A DNA stretch of 64,000 nucleotides from the NCBI RefSeq assembly GCF_018127925.1, contig NZ_CP072348.1, positions 1,714,501-1,778,500 on the forward strand. Reading direction: 5' to 3'. This DNA is from Prevotella melaninogenica (GTDB lineage Bacteria; Bacteroidota; Bacteroidia; Bacteroidales; Bacteroidaceae). Every line of letters begins with the position of its first letter. Positions within the stretch are counted from its first letter, which is position 1. Shown here in pieces: positions 10,197-19,210 of this stretch. The position numbers were made by a program, and so were the translations under genes. The notes under the pieces were generated by a model. The model ran no database searches. It saw nothing but the letters and a program-made list of their open reading frames with translations, and was not told the origin of the DNA.

Positions 10197-10268
10197 TACT
10201 CCGACCGGGAATCGAACCCGGATCAAAGGTTTAGGAAACCTACGTTCTATCCATTGAACTATCAGAGC
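10197..10268 (-). tRNA. tRNA-Arg (anticodon CCT)
   Basis: On the minus strand it folds as a 72-nt cloverleaf: acceptor GCTCTGA paired to TCGGAGT (G1-U72 wobble), D-arm AGTTCAATGGATAGAAC, anticodon loop TTCCTAA with anticodon CCT, and T-arm CCGGGTTCGATTCCCGG. The top pair of the anticodon stem is a T-T mismatch. CCA is not encoded. Confidence 0.93.
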
Positions 10269-10419
10269 GAGTTTTTCGGTTTTGCTTTGCTTCTAACAAG
10301 CGAATAGGTAATAACTCTTGTTTGCAAAGATAGAAAAAAAAAGTTATATATATGTTGAAACGACAGTTTTTTTACCTTTTTACTGTTGTTACAGCATGTG
10401 ATTTGCTGCTAAAAAAGAG

Positions 10420-10935
10420 TTCTTCCGTTAAATGTATAGATTGGAAATAGAATAAAAGCTCATACTCTAACATGGTGTGATTACTCCCAAATAGATGGTC
10501 TTAGAACGGAGGATAAAACTATATGGTAAATGTAATTAGATGCGATTTCTACCTGCCTTCTACAAACAACTTATTCCTATTAGCCTAATTAGGCTATTTG
10601 GGCTAATTGGGCTAATTAGGCTAATAACTTATTATTCTGTCATAATTTTTCACATCATAATTTTGAATACATGCTCTTTTGGCTTCTAAAAGACGCCTAA
10701 TTGACTTGCTAAAGGTGCCCTTTAAGACCCTTACTAACGCCCTTTTGAAGTCCAACTAAGCACCTTTTCTTGTACTACTTTATAACTGATTGATTCCCTG
10801 TTTGTTACAAATCTGCTTTTATAGGTGTTTTTGTAGTTATTTATAGAGGGTTTGTTAGAGTTTTTGTAATGTTTTTTCAAAACCTTTTCTACATTTTTCG
10901 AGCTATTAAAATGAAAACGTTTTTAGTATCTTTTC
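10420..10935 (+). repeat. Dispersed intergenic repeat R1, copy B
   Basis: Begins with the R1 end TTCTTCCGTTAAATG and keeps the block order and the ~100 bp core (10670-10770). Part of the left arm is replaced by a TAGGCTAAT-type array (10577-10626). It lies between tRNA-Arg and the dipeptidase gene. There is no gene in this gap. Confidence 0.8.
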
Positions 10936-10946
10936 CCTAAAAAAAA

Positions 10947-10986
10947 AGCTGTATCAAGTGGCATTGTTTGCCAGTTGGTACAGCCT
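10947..10986 (-). terminator. Intrinsic terminator of the dipeptidase gene
   Basis: On the minus strand, AGGCTGTACCAACTGGCA pairs with TGCCACTTGATACAGCT (a few mismatches) and is followed by a run of nine T. It lies 36 bp past the dipeptidase stop. Confidence 0.85.
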
Positions 10987-11021
10987 GTCTTATAGTTATA
11001 AAAGTAGGATTCTCCTTGCTT

Positions 11022-12464
11022 TTATGCTCCGTGGAAGAGATACTCCTGCTGAATGTCTTGTGTCATCAGTGTAAAGAGCTTCTCTTGTAGACGATCGGCA
11101 AGGTCGAGCGCACTGTTAAGAATCTTATCAGAGAACGCCTGTAACAAGTCTTGTGCATGGAGAGGTTGTGTCTTATAGATGCGTAGATACTCTTCTTCCA
11201 TCTCACGTTGACGTTGGTCGGTCTCTGCTTCAAATTTAGCATACACCTCTTTGATGATAGGAGCATACTTGTTATAGTTGGTCATACCCAATACCATTAT
11301 CTTGCGGAACTTCCAATAAGCTGAGTCAGCACTTGACTCACCATTACCCTTTGTGTAAGCCTCTGGATAGGAAGTGATGCCCTGATAGAGTGGGAGGAAC
11401 ACACCGAGGTCTGCCATACCCATAGCGACATAATTGACACAACCGATAGCCTGTGGTAGATCTGGGCGTACCTGCAAGAGGTGGGTCTGTGTGGTACGGA
11501 AGATAGAGACAGGACGGTAAGGTTCCTGAGGATTACTATTGAGATATGGGTCGTGCTCCGTATTGTCGTAGTGGAAGCGGAATGCCGTGCGGAGTTCGGT
11601 CAGTGTGACCTTATGAGCAGCCTTAGCAAAGACAGGGAAGGTGTTCTTTGTTACGTCATTCTTAATCTTTGGAGAGAAGAACTGCTGCAAACCCCATACA
11701 CGTGGGTAGTTATAGGTAGTGTCGAGTTTGATATCACGTGCGTAAGCCTCATGGAAATCAAAGGCACCCTGTGCTGGATTGTAAAGTCCATGCTTCTCAG
11801 CAAACTCAATCAAGTCGGCTGATGCGAGGTAATTTTCCTTATCATTAGGGTCGTATGTGCGGAAACGGCTCTGGTTACCAGTTACGAAATACTGATCTTT
11901 TGGCATACGGCAAGCCAACCAACGATGGCCGCAAGCTGTCTCCAAGTACCATATCTCCTTGCTATCTACAAAGCCAATGCCGAAGCCTTCAGCAATACCA
12001 TATTTCTCGATGAGCATACCCAATCGCTCAACACCTTCGCGGGCGGTGTGGACGTAAGGTAGGGTAATGTTGAAGACAGAGTTCTCTGCCACACCATTCT
12101 CTACCAATGGGTCGTGTTTCAATACCTCGTCACTACTAAAGATACTCTCCGTAGCACTCATTCCTACGCCTGCTGTGTTGAAACCAGCACTGCCCCAATG
12201 ACCGTGAAGATTATACGGAGAAAGGGCAGAATAGCCCAAAGCCTTCTCTGGGAGTTCGCAACGGAAAGGACTATCCTTTGCAACGAACTCACTTGGACCA
12301 TTGTCTGTACCCTCAAATATCTCGTAGTTCTTAGCTTCCATAGCGTCCCAGTCCTCTGAACGCGCTACTATCATAGAACCATCAGCAGTCTGTTCTTGAC
12401 CAATGATGATGGTTGTACACTCTGAAGGAAGTTTGTGCTCAATTTGCACTTTGTTTGTTTTCAT
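11022..12464 (-). CDS. pepD: C69-family dipeptidase
   Basis: An Ntn-hydrolase dipeptidase related to PepDA of lactobacilli, which cleaves a broad range of dipeptides. In this family the nucleophile is a Cys exposed by processing. Here it is Cys16 in SECTTIIIGQEQTADGS, where the CTT..G....DGS pattern is the family signature. The matching motifs VARSEDWDAMEAKN and GFGIGFVDSKEIWYLETACG follow. The 15 residues ahead of the Cys would be a short propeptide. No membrane-spanning signal is visible, so a cytoplasmic place is likely, although many Bacteroidota C69 enzymes are exported. The 480 aa length is normal. A -7 box TATTTTTG lies about 50 bp upstream. Confidence 0.9.
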   Translation of the reverse strand: MKTNKVQIEHKLPSECTTIIIGQEQTADGSMIVARSEDWDAMEAKNYEIFEGTDNGPSEFVAKDSPFRCELPEKALGYSALSPYNLHGHWGSAGFNTAGVGMSATESIFSSDEVLKHDPLVENGVAENSVFNITLPYVHTAREGVERLGMLIEKYGIAEGFGIGFVDSKEIWYLETACGHRWLACRMPKDQYFVTGNQSRFRTYDPNDKENYLASADLIEFAEKHGLYNPAQGAFDFHEAYARDIKLDTTYNYPRVWGLQQFFSPKIKNDVTKNTFPVFAKAAHKVTLTELRTAFRFHYDNTEHDPYLNSNPQEPYRPVSIFRTTQTHLLQVRPDLPQAIGCVNYVAMGMADLGVFLPLYQGITSYPEAYTKGNGESSADSAYWKFRKIMVLGMTNYNKYAPIIKEVYAKFEAETDQRQREMEEEYLRIYKTQPLHAQDLLQAFSDKILNSALDLADRLQEKLFTLMTQDIQQEYLFHGA

Positions 12465-12712
12465 AAGCTTAAGAGTCTTAGTTCTTATTGTTAATTATTG
12501 ATGACAAAAATAATAAATATTCGTGGAAGTGGTGTAAGAAGTTAGGATAAAAAAGGTAAATAAGTGGGGTTATGGTGCAAAATACCCATATATAGTTAAT
12601 ACTATTGTGTCTTTTATAGCGTTCGAGGTTGGAATATAGAGGGAAAAGTGTTATTTTTGCAGCGTGTGATATATGATAATAATGTTTGCTGAAAGGTGTT
12701 AAACATGTGATT

Positions 12713-13468
12713 ATGAAGAAAGTTAAGTCTCTTGTCTTTTTGTTGAGTCTTTGTATGATACTTCTTTCTTGTACCGATAAGAAGCCTGTTAGTCAGGCGC
12801 AGGAGTCGTCTGTACAGCAGGAAGATAGTGTGCCTGTAAAGAAGGTTGATAGTGTTAAGGTTGCAAAGAAGACACCACTAACATATAAGATTCTTGTTCC
12901 TTTTAATTATCGTTTATGTAATCCAGATACGATAATCAACCAGAATTGGGTTGAACTCTATAAAGATGGGAAGGATTATTATGTTGGTAAAGCTCGGTAT
13001 GGTATTGAGATGAGAGAGGATCCGTGCTCAAGTACTATTCCAACATACCTGGCAGAAAAGCGAAACACGATATTGTTTGTCAATCAGTTGCCAATAAAGA
13101 AGGGGAAAGTTAAGATTGCTGATGTTGCATTCTCAGATACTACTTACCTGGAGCCAGGCTCTGTAAGGAATTTTACTTTTGCAGGAAAGCATTACAAGTT
13201 AGAGGCAAAGGCGCAGGGAGAAAGCCAATTAAAGAACTATACATTATTGCTGAATGGAGAACGAATAGTTAGGGAGGCAAGGGTCGATGCAGCAAGTTTT
13301 GCACTTCTGTTTGCTGGTGACTTGGATGGAGATGGGAAGTTAGACCTTGTTCTTTCCTTACCTACAGATTATGAGGAACTCCGTGTTGCCTTGTTCTTAT
13401 CATCTTGTGCGCCCCCTGGTTTGCAAATGGGTAAAGTCGCAGAGATAGAGGATGACTTCAGTTGTTAA
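12713..13468 (+). CDS. Predicted lipoprotein of unknown function
   Basis: A type II signal peptide runs from residue 1 to a lipobox LLSC (Cys about 18), followed by a flexible charged stretch rich in K, V, D, S and Q. The start is set at MKKVKSLVFLLSL. The frame extends further upstream through a TTG, but the promoter box TATTTTTG near 12651 and the signal peptide favour this ATG. The folded part (about residues 55-250) contains a DLDGDGKLDLVLSLP segment near the C-terminus, which looks like an FG-GAP/VCBS-type calcium-binding repeat. I do not recognise the rest. It is probably anchored in the outer membrane or periplasm. Its tail slightly overlaps the upstream extension of the fic frame. Confidence 0.8.
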   Translation: MKKVKSLVFLLSLCMILLSCTDKKPVSQAQESSVQQEDSVPVKKVDSVKVAKKTPLTYKILVPFNYRLCNPDTIINQNWVELYKDGKDYYVGKARYGIEMREDPCSSTIPTYLAEKRNTILFVNQLPIKKGKVKIADVAFSDTTYLEPGSVRNFTFAGKHYKLEAKAQGESQLKNYTLLLNGERIVREARVDAASFALLFAGDLDGDGKLDLVLSLPTDYEELRVALFLSSCAPPGLQMGKVAEIEDDFSC

Positions 13469-13530
13469 GCCCTTCCTGTTTTTTATTCGTTGTAGAATGG
13501 ATATTAGATAAAAAGTATTATATTTGTAAA

Positions 13531-14313
13531 GTGTTTGAAACAGAGATAAAAAGATATGATGAATTGGTAGCAGAGTATCAAGAAAAGATAGTGCTGCCAA
13601 TGGGAAAGAAGGCGTTTAGAGAGTATTCTGAAATCCTTTTTTCCTGCCATAGCTGTGGTATAGAAGGATCTTCTTTCTCAGTGGATGATACACGTTGTCT
13701 GTTTGAAGAACAGTTAGGCTACCATCCAGTTGGTAAGTCTTTGTTGGAGTGTCAGGAGATGGCAGACCACTTTGCAGCATATGAATGGATGCATAATCAT
13801 TTAGATCACCCTTTTGATGTTGAACTATTGAAGACCATCAATAGGTTGGTAACACTTCGTACGCTCACCTATAAGCAGGCAGATGCCGTACCTGGGGAGT
13901 TTACAACGGTAGATATGGCAGCGGGTGATACGGTCTTTGGCGAGCATGAAGGATTGGTGGCACAGGTACCACGACTGATGTCTTCAACAGCTGAGATGAT
14001 GAAACGTGGAGAACTTCACCCTATGGTGCTTTCTGCTCGGTTCCATGGTTTCTTCGAATACTTACACCCTTTCCGTGATGGGAATGGGAGAACAGGTAGG
14101 TTGTTGTCCAACTTCATCTTGCTACGTCATGGTTATCCTGAATTGATTATACAGAAAGAAGATCGACAGGAGTATATTGCTGCTTTGCGAGCCATACGTA
14201 TGGAAGGGACGGATGAACATCTAATTGCTTTCTTCTTTAAGGCAGCTACAAAGCAAATGGAATATGCTTTGGCTCAGAAGAAGCAGAATAGTCGTACAAT
14301 GTTCTTCTTTTAG
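13531..14313 (+). CDS. Fic-domain AMPylase with built-in inhibitory motif
   Basis: Fic enzymes transfer AMP (or a related nucleotide group) to hydroxyl groups on target proteins. The core motif HPFRDGNGRTGR is complete, including the catalytic His and the Arg residues that hold ATP. Upstream, SCGIEG fits the inhibitory-helix consensus (S/T)xxxE(G/N), making this a class II, self-inhibited Fic protein. The open frame starts at 13462, but a -7 box TATATTTG ends 5 bp before an in-frame GTG at 13531, so that start on a leaderless mRNA is more likely. The context (lipoprotein upstream, helicase downstream) gives no clear target, and no separate antitoxin ORF is present. Confidence 0.88.
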   Translation: MFETEIKRYDELVAEYQEKIVLPMGKKAFREYSEILFSCHSCGIEGSSFSVDDTRCLFEEQLGYHPVGKSLLECQEMADHFAAYEWMHNHLDHPFDVELLKTINRLVTLRTLTYKQADAVPGEFTTVDMAAGDTVFGEHEGLVAQVPRLMSSTAEMMKRGELHPMVLSARFHGFFEYLHPFRDGNGRTGRLLSNFILLRHGYPELIIQKEDRQEYIAALRAIRMEGTDEHLIAFFFKAATKQMEYALAQKKQNSRTMFFF

Positions 14314-14390
14314 TGGTCTACTTTCTTTTATATTTAGTGTGTAAAGTGTGCTTTTATTTATATATAATCTCATTTTAATTATTTACACAT

Positions 14391-14428
14391 AACTCGTTAA
14401 CTTGTCAACTCGTAACCTCGTCAACTAT
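14391..14428. repeat. TTGACAAGT-type degenerate repeat, site 2
   Basis: AACTCGTTAACTTGTCAACT and nearby CGTCAACT are the reverse complement of the words at 7969-8056. It lies in the short gap just before the helicase start. Confidence 0.5.
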
Positions 14429-14436
14429 AAAAAGAT

Positions 14437-16407
14437 ATGCTTCAGGAAAGTCCAATACAACTCTTACAACGTCAACGTTTACTGCTTCAAATGGAGTATT
14501 ATGCCGAGAAAGAAGCCTTCAGAAAGCAGACTGAGACTGTTGGTATGCAGCGGAAAGTGAAGCGAGGTGACGCTTGGTTCCCATTAAGAGTGGGAAAACG
14601 GTTTTATAATGGACTTAACCAACTGTGCATTGAGGTGTTTCGTACACAGGATGGGGATATCGAACATAACTTTGAATGTGGTAGACCACTCCTTTTTTTT
14701 AAGTTTATTGAGAAAGGGGAGGAGACTCCTAATAAGGCTGTTCAACTGAAATACTATGGTTTTACAGGTACGGTATCTTATGTAGAGGGCGACAGAATGG
14801 TTGTTGCTGTCCCTGACTCTGCACCTTTATTAGACCTACAATCAGCTTCAGAGCAGATTGGATGTCAATTAGGTTTTGATGAAACGAGCTATCAAATGAT
14901 GTTCGATGCGTTAGACCGTACCATGAAAGCAAAGGGAAATAGACTTGCCTATCTTCGCGATTTGTTCTATTCACGACAGAAGGTTGAGAAGTTCTCCTTT
15001 GCTCCGATTCGATTACCTTGGCTGAATCCGACACAAGAAAAGGCTGTCAACGAGGTGTTATGGGCAAAGGATGTGGCGGTAGTTCATGGTCCACCGGGAA
15101 CAGGTAAGACAACAACATTGGTCGAAGCGATCAACGAAACACTGATGCGGGAGAGTCAGGTTATGGTTTGTGCGCAGAGTAATATGGCTGTTGACTGGAT
15201 TTGTGAGAAGCTTGTCGACCGTGGTATCAATGTCCTTCGCATTGGTAATCCTACTCGAGTGAACGATAAGATGCTGGGTTTTACATACGAAAGGAAGTTT
15301 GAAGCGCATCCAGACTACCCACAGTTGTGGTCGATTCGGAAGGCTATTCGTGAACTGAGGAACAACAGAAAGAAAGGTTCTGAAAGCTATCATCAGAAGA
15401 TGGATAGACTTAAGAGCCGTGCAACAGAGCTTGAAATACGTATCAATGCCGAGTTGTTTGGAGAGGCACGTGTCGTTGCTTCCACCCTTGTTGGAGCTAA
15501 CAGTAGGATAATGGAAGGTCAGAAGTTCACGACTTTGTTCATCGATGAGGCTGCACAAGCCCTTGAAGCGGCCTGCTGGATAGCTATTCGTAGGGCATCG
15601 AGGATTGTCTTTGCGGGTGATCATTGCCAACTTCCTCCGACGGTAAAGAGCATTGCTGCGCTGCGTGGAGGCTTGGGTAAGACCTTGATGGAACGCATTG
15701 TTGAGAACAAGCCAGAGGTTGTTACGCTGTTAAAGGTGCAGTATCGTATGAATGAAGAGATTATGCGCTTCTCGTCTGATTGGTTCTATGGAGGGCAGGT
15801 GGAGACCGCTCCACAGATTAAATACCGTGGCATCCTTGATTATGATAATCCAATGGTGTGGATTGATACGTCAGATGAAACCGTCGTAGCATCGTATGAT
15901 TTGACGGAAAGTAACGCTAATTCGGTCTCTTCTCAGTCAAATAACGATAAGGAAAACGCCTTCCACGAACAGTTTGTTGGCTCTTCTTTTGGTCGTATTA
16001 ATAAAGGAGAAGCAGGGCTAACACTCAAGACTTTAAAGGATTATTTCACAAAGATAGGCAAGCATAGAGTGTTGGAAGAACGGATAGACGTGGGAGTTAT
16101 TTCTCCTTATCGCGCTCAAGTGCAGTATCTTCGCAGTCTGATTAAGAAGCGAGAGTTCTTTAAGCCTTATCGAAGTCTTATCAGTGTGAACACCGTTGAC
16201 GGCTTTCAAGGACAGGAACGTGACGTGATTCTTATTTCTCTTGTGCGTTCCAATGATGATGGTCAGATAGGTTTCTTGCGTGATTTACGCCGTATGAACG
16301 TGGCCATAACACGTGCCAGAATGAAGCTGATTATCCTTGGTAATGTCCAAACAATGACCAAACACGAATTTTATAAGAAGCTGTGGGAGAGCCTTCCACA
16401 GTCCTGA
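14437..16407 (+). CDS. SF1 DNA/RNA helicase, IGHMBP2/Dna2-like
   Basis: An ATP-driven superfamily 1B helicase. The 656 aa have an N-terminal barrel-like region (1-200), then Walker A GPPGTGKTT near 217-225, Walker B FIDEAAQALEA near 367, motif III GDHCQLPPTVKS near 393, motif V VNTVDGFQGQERDVI near 585 and motif VI RRMNVAITRAR near 625. These are the Upf1/IGHMBP2/SMUBP-2 signatures (DEAA Walker B). A low-complexity Ser/Asn-rich insert is present around residues 490-520 (ESNANSVSSQSNNDK). Such stand-alone helicases are widespread in Prevotella and Bacteroides; their role in DNA or RNA processing is not settled. Confidence 0.92.
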   Translation: MLQESPIQLLQRQRLLLQMEYYAEKEAFRKQTETVGMQRKVKRGDAWFPLRVGKRFYNGLNQLCIEVFRTQDGDIEHNFECGRPLLFFKFIEKGEETPNKAVQLKYYGFTGTVSYVEGDRMVVAVPDSAPLLDLQSASEQIGCQLGFDETSYQMMFDALDRTMKAKGNRLAYLRDLFYSRQKVEKFSFAPIRLPWLNPTQEKAVNEVLWAKDVAVVHGPPGTGKTTTLVEAINETLMRESQVMVCAQSNMAVDWICEKLVDRGINVLRIGNPTRVNDKMLGFTYERKFEAHPDYPQLWSIRKAIRELRNNRKKGSESYHQKMDRLKSRATELEIRINAELFGEARVVASTLVGANSRIMEGQKFTTLFIDEAAQALEAACWIAIRRASRIVFAGDHCQLPPTVKSIAALRGGLGKTLMERIVENKPEVVTLLKVQYRMNEEIMRFSSDWFYGGQVETAPQIKYRGILDYDNPMVWIDTSDETVVASYDLTESNANSVSSQSNNDKENAFHEQFVGSSFGRINKGEAGLTLKTLKDYFTKIGKHRVLEERIDVGVISPYRAQVQYLRSLIKKREFFKPYRSLISVNTVDGFQGQERDVILISLVRSNDDGQIGFLRDLRRMNVAITRARMKLIILGNVQTMTKHEFYKKLWESLPQS

Positions 16408-16416
16408 AAGTATCTA

Positions 16417-16462
16417 TTCTATTAGCCCAATTGGCCTTATTAGGCTAATTGGGCTAATTCTT
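16417..16462. repeat. TTAGGCTAAT-type array, site 2
   Basis: Alternating ATTAGCCCAATT and TTAGGCTAATTGGGCTAAT units directly after the helicase stop. They can pair with one another as a hairpin. The family recurs at 10577-10626, 24714-24775, 37905-38017 and about 42765-42800. Confidence 0.6.
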
Positions 16463-16465
16463 TAT

Positions 16466-16698
16466 TATTGCTGTCCGGTAAAAATAAACTGAAAGCTCTG
16501 TATCTCTTTATCCATCGGTGTTGCAGCCGTTTTACTTATCCATGGGCTTGGCTTTCAGTTTTAAACTGTAAGCATTATAAAATGCGCTTATTTTGACAAG
16601 GAAAGCCCTATAATAACCAAATAAATTAATGAAATCATAAGTTTAAGCCTATTTTATCTAACACAGATAACTCCCAAAAGTTTTATCGGACACCAATA
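16466..16698. mobile_element. 233 bp MITE-like element with 18 bp TIRs and 9 bp target duplication
   Basis: The ends read TATTGCTGTCCGGTAAAA on the left and, complemented from the right, TATTGGTGTCCGATAAAA: 18 bp inverted repeats with two mismatches. The element is flanked on both sides by ATTCTTTAT (16457-16465 and 16699-16707), a perfect 9 bp duplication. Inside, AACTGAAAGC near the left end pairs with GCTTTCAGTT about 70 bp later. It has no ORF, so it must be moved by a transposase encoded elsewhere. Confidence 0.85.
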
Positions 16699-16708
16699 AT
16701 TCTTTATA

Positions 16709-17180
16709 AGCCCAATCCTAAAACTTTTTCATTTTAAGACTTCGAGAAATATGTAAATAGGAATTTGAAAAATAATTACATAATTTCAAAGAAAACATCT
16801 ATAGCTAACGGCAAAACACATATAAGAAGCAGGTTTGCAATCAACAGAGAATCAATTAGTTACCAAATGACAAAATAAAAGGTGCTTAATTAGACTTCAA
16901 AAGGGCGTTAGTAAGGGTCTTAAAGGGCACCTTTTGCAAGTCAATTAGGCGTCTTTTAGAAGCCAAAAGAGCATGTCTTGGTTTTGAACTGTGTGAAAAT
17001 AGTTTATAAAGAATCAATATCATAGGAATAATTTGTTTGTAAACGACAGATAGACATCACACCTAATTACATTTATTACATAGTTTATCCGCAGTTCTAA
17101 AACCATCTAATTGGGAGTAGTCATACCATGTATGTAGATTAAACTCATTCTATTAACAATCTACGCATTTAGCGGAAGAA
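16709..17180 (-). repeat. Dispersed intergenic repeat R1, copy C (reverse)
   Basis: A complete copy on the minus strand. Its outer end at 17164-17180 reads, complemented, TTCTTCCGCTAAATGCG. The core (16880-16975) is nearly identical to copies B and H. It lies between the helicase and a small hypothetical gene. Confidence 0.8.
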
Positions 17181-17264
17181 TCATATTTTTTGTTTAATTA
17201 CACACTGAAAAGTGGATTTATATCAATTTTTTATTTACTTTTGTGTCATAAAAGGAAATCTACT

Positions 17265-17678
17265 ATGTTACAACGAGATTATTTTATTCGTTTGATAGAG
17301 GAATTTAATGCTGCTATCTCACGCTTTCTTACGAAGAAAGATGATGACCTGAAGCGCGATAAGGACTTGAAAGACCTTTACAGACAGTATGTTGGAGAGT
17401 ATGATGATTTACGTAATCTCTCCGTTGATGAGCTGTTGACATATGCCAAGGAGCAGTGGGAAGAGGAGGAACGGATAGACAAAATCAATATGGTTGCAGA
17501 GTTGCTATATGCTGAAGCAAGCTACAAAGTGCAGCCTTTGCGGCAGATGCTGATGGAGAAATCATATAGGTTATTCGACTATGTTGAGGCGAATGGCTCT
17601 ACATTCTCTATCAATCGACGTCAGAAGATGGAGGCTATGCGACAAGAGTTAAGTAATAAGCTCTCTCAAATAGATTGA
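17265..17678 (+). CDS. Hypothetical protein, alpha-helical
   Basis: A 137 aa protein from ATG 17265 (MLQRDYFIRLIEEFNAAISR). A longer frame exists upstream, but the promoter box TACTTTTG at 17236-17243 lies inside that extension and fixes the start here. The sequence is rich in E, K, D, L and R with heptad-like spacing and no signal peptide or membrane segment, so it is probably a cytoplasmic helical bundle. I do not recognise a family. Its only close neighbour is the cysteine desulfidase gene 75 bp downstream, with which it may share a transcript. Confidence 0.75.
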   Translation: MLQRDYFIRLIEEFNAAISRFLTKKDDDLKRDKDLKDLYRQYVGEYDDLRNLSVDELLTYAKEQWEEEERIDKINMVAELLYAEASYKVQPLRQMLMEKSYRLFDYVEANGSTFSINRRQKMEAMRQELSNKLSQID

Positions 17679-17753
17679 TGTTTGAGCGGGTAGATACGAA
17701 GGAGAATTATTTAATATCATAATAATATCAAGCTAAACCTAAATCACATCATT

Positions 17754-19043
17754 ATGCTTGAGAAGAACATTAGAGAACAGATTATCGAGTTGATACACCA
17801 GCAGGTAGTACCTGCTGTGGGTTGTACAGAGCCAATGGCTGTGGCATTGTGTACTGCACGTGCTACAGAGTTGTTAGGTCAGAAACCAGAACATATTAGC
17901 GTGTTGCTCTCTGCTAATATTCTGAAGAATGCGATGGGAGTCGGTATTCCTGGAACGGGAATGATTGGTCTGCCTATTGCCATTGCCCTCGGTGCTTTGG
18001 TGGGTAAGTCAGAATATCAGTTGGAGGTTATCAAGGACCTCACACCTGTTACTTTGGAGGCTGGCAAGACATTTATCAGTGAGAATCGAATTGATGTCAA
18101 ACTGAAGGACGGTATCACCGAGAAACTATACATAGAAATTACTTGTGAGGCTGAGGGACATCGTGCGACAGCCATCATCATGGGTACTCATACGAATATT
18201 GTCTTTGAAGAGAAGGACGGTACTGTTCTGCTCGATAAGATGCAACCCAGCACAGCTGCTGTCGAAAAAGCACCCCTTTGTCTGAACCTCAATACGGTAT
18301 GGGAGTTTGCTACAACTACTCCTATCGATGAGATTGAGTTTATTCTTGAGGCAAAACGTTATAATCTTCGTGCTGCAGCTGAGGCTTTGAAGGGAAACTA
18401 CGGACATTGTTTGGGTAAGATAATGGACCGTCCTTTGAGTCGTGGAATCTTTGGTAATAGCATCTTCTCACATGTTATTGCAAAGACTGCTTCTGCCTGT
18501 GATGCCCGTATGGGTGGTGCTTTGATACCAGTGATGAGTAATAGTGGTTCTGGAAATCAGGGCATCTGTGCAACCAACCCAGTGGCTGTTTTTGCGAAGG
18601 AGAATGAGAATACACGTGAAGAACTTATCCGCGCACTTACTTTGAGTCATCTTACGGCTATCTATATCAAGCAGAGTCTTGGTGCACTCTCTGCCCTTTG
18701 CGGTTGTGTTGTGGCAAGTATTGGTTCCAGTTGTGGTATTACTTATCTGATGGGAGGCAATTATATCAATGTCTGCCATTCAGTAAAGAATATGATAGCC
18801 AACCTTACGGGTATGATTTGTGATGGTGCGAAGCCAAGTTGTTCACTGAAGATCTCATCGGGAGTGTCAACAGCTATCCTTTCTGCAACGCTTTCCATGG
18901 AGGGCAAGCACGTAACGTCTGCAGAGGGAATCATTGATGAAGATGTTGATAAATCTATCCGTAACCTAACAAGTATAGGTAAGGAAGCGATGTGTATTAC
19001 CGATGATATGGTATTAAATATTATGACACATAAGTGCAATTAA
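17754..19043 (+). CDS. cyuA: L-cysteine desulfidase family protein (CyuA/YhaM, UPF0597)
   Basis: Breaks L-cysteine down to pyruvate, ammonia and sulfide using a 4Fe-4S cluster. It was long annotated as a serine dehydratase alpha-subunit relative. The 429 aa match the family. Conserved cysteines are present: Cys24 in AVGCTEPMAVAL, then SALCGCVV and SSCGITY, and MICDGAKPSCSLKISSG in the C-terminal third. The glycine-rich GNQGICATNP segment is also typical. It is cytoplasmic. No CyuR-type regulator or CyuP transporter gene lies beside it. Confidence 0.9.
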   Translation: MLEKNIREQIIELIHQQVVPAVGCTEPMAVALCTARATELLGQKPEHISVLLSANILKNAMGVGIPGTGMIGLPIAIALGALVGKSEYQLEVIKDLTPVTLEAGKTFISENRIDVKLKDGITEKLYIEITCEAEGHRATAIIMGTHTNIVFEEKDGTVLLDKMQPSTAAVEKAPLCLNLNTVWEFATTTPIDEIEFILEAKRYNLRAAAEALKGNYGHCLGKIMDRPLSRGIFGNSIFSHVIAKTASACDARMGGALIPVMSNSGSGNQGICATNPVAVFAKENENTREELIRALTLSHLTAIYIKQSLGALSALCGCVVASIGSSCGITYLMGGNYINVCHSVKNMIANLTGMICDGAKPSCSLKISSGVSTAILSATLSMEGKHVTSAEGIIDEDVDKSIRNLTSIGKEAMCITDDMVLNIMTHKCN

Positions 19044-19085
19044 AAAGACTATTGCACTTTCAACTCAGTCTTATTGTCGAATTAT

Positions 19086-19170
19086 TTTCATGAAAAGAAA
19101 TATTTTTTGTCGTGAAAATAAATATTTATCTTCATGAAAAGAAATTCTTTTTTTCATGAAGATAAATTGT
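19086..19170. repeat. TTCATGAARA tandem/inverted repeat
   Basis: Four variants of TTTTCATGAAAAGAAAT, TCGTGAAAATAAAT, TTCATGAAAAGAAAT and TTCATGAAGATAAAT follow each other in the gap between the converging cyuA and ribD genes. The TTCATGAA palindrome lets neighbouring units pair. Confidence 0.6.
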
Positions 19171-19210
19171 TTTTAGTCGTTTTGTAGTATCGAATGGATG
19201 TCATTTCATC

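Noticed and set aside
11066-11266. Frame-shifted ORFs within the dipeptidase, kup, helicase and yifB genes
   Set aside because: All are alternative-frame shadows of clearly recognised proteins.
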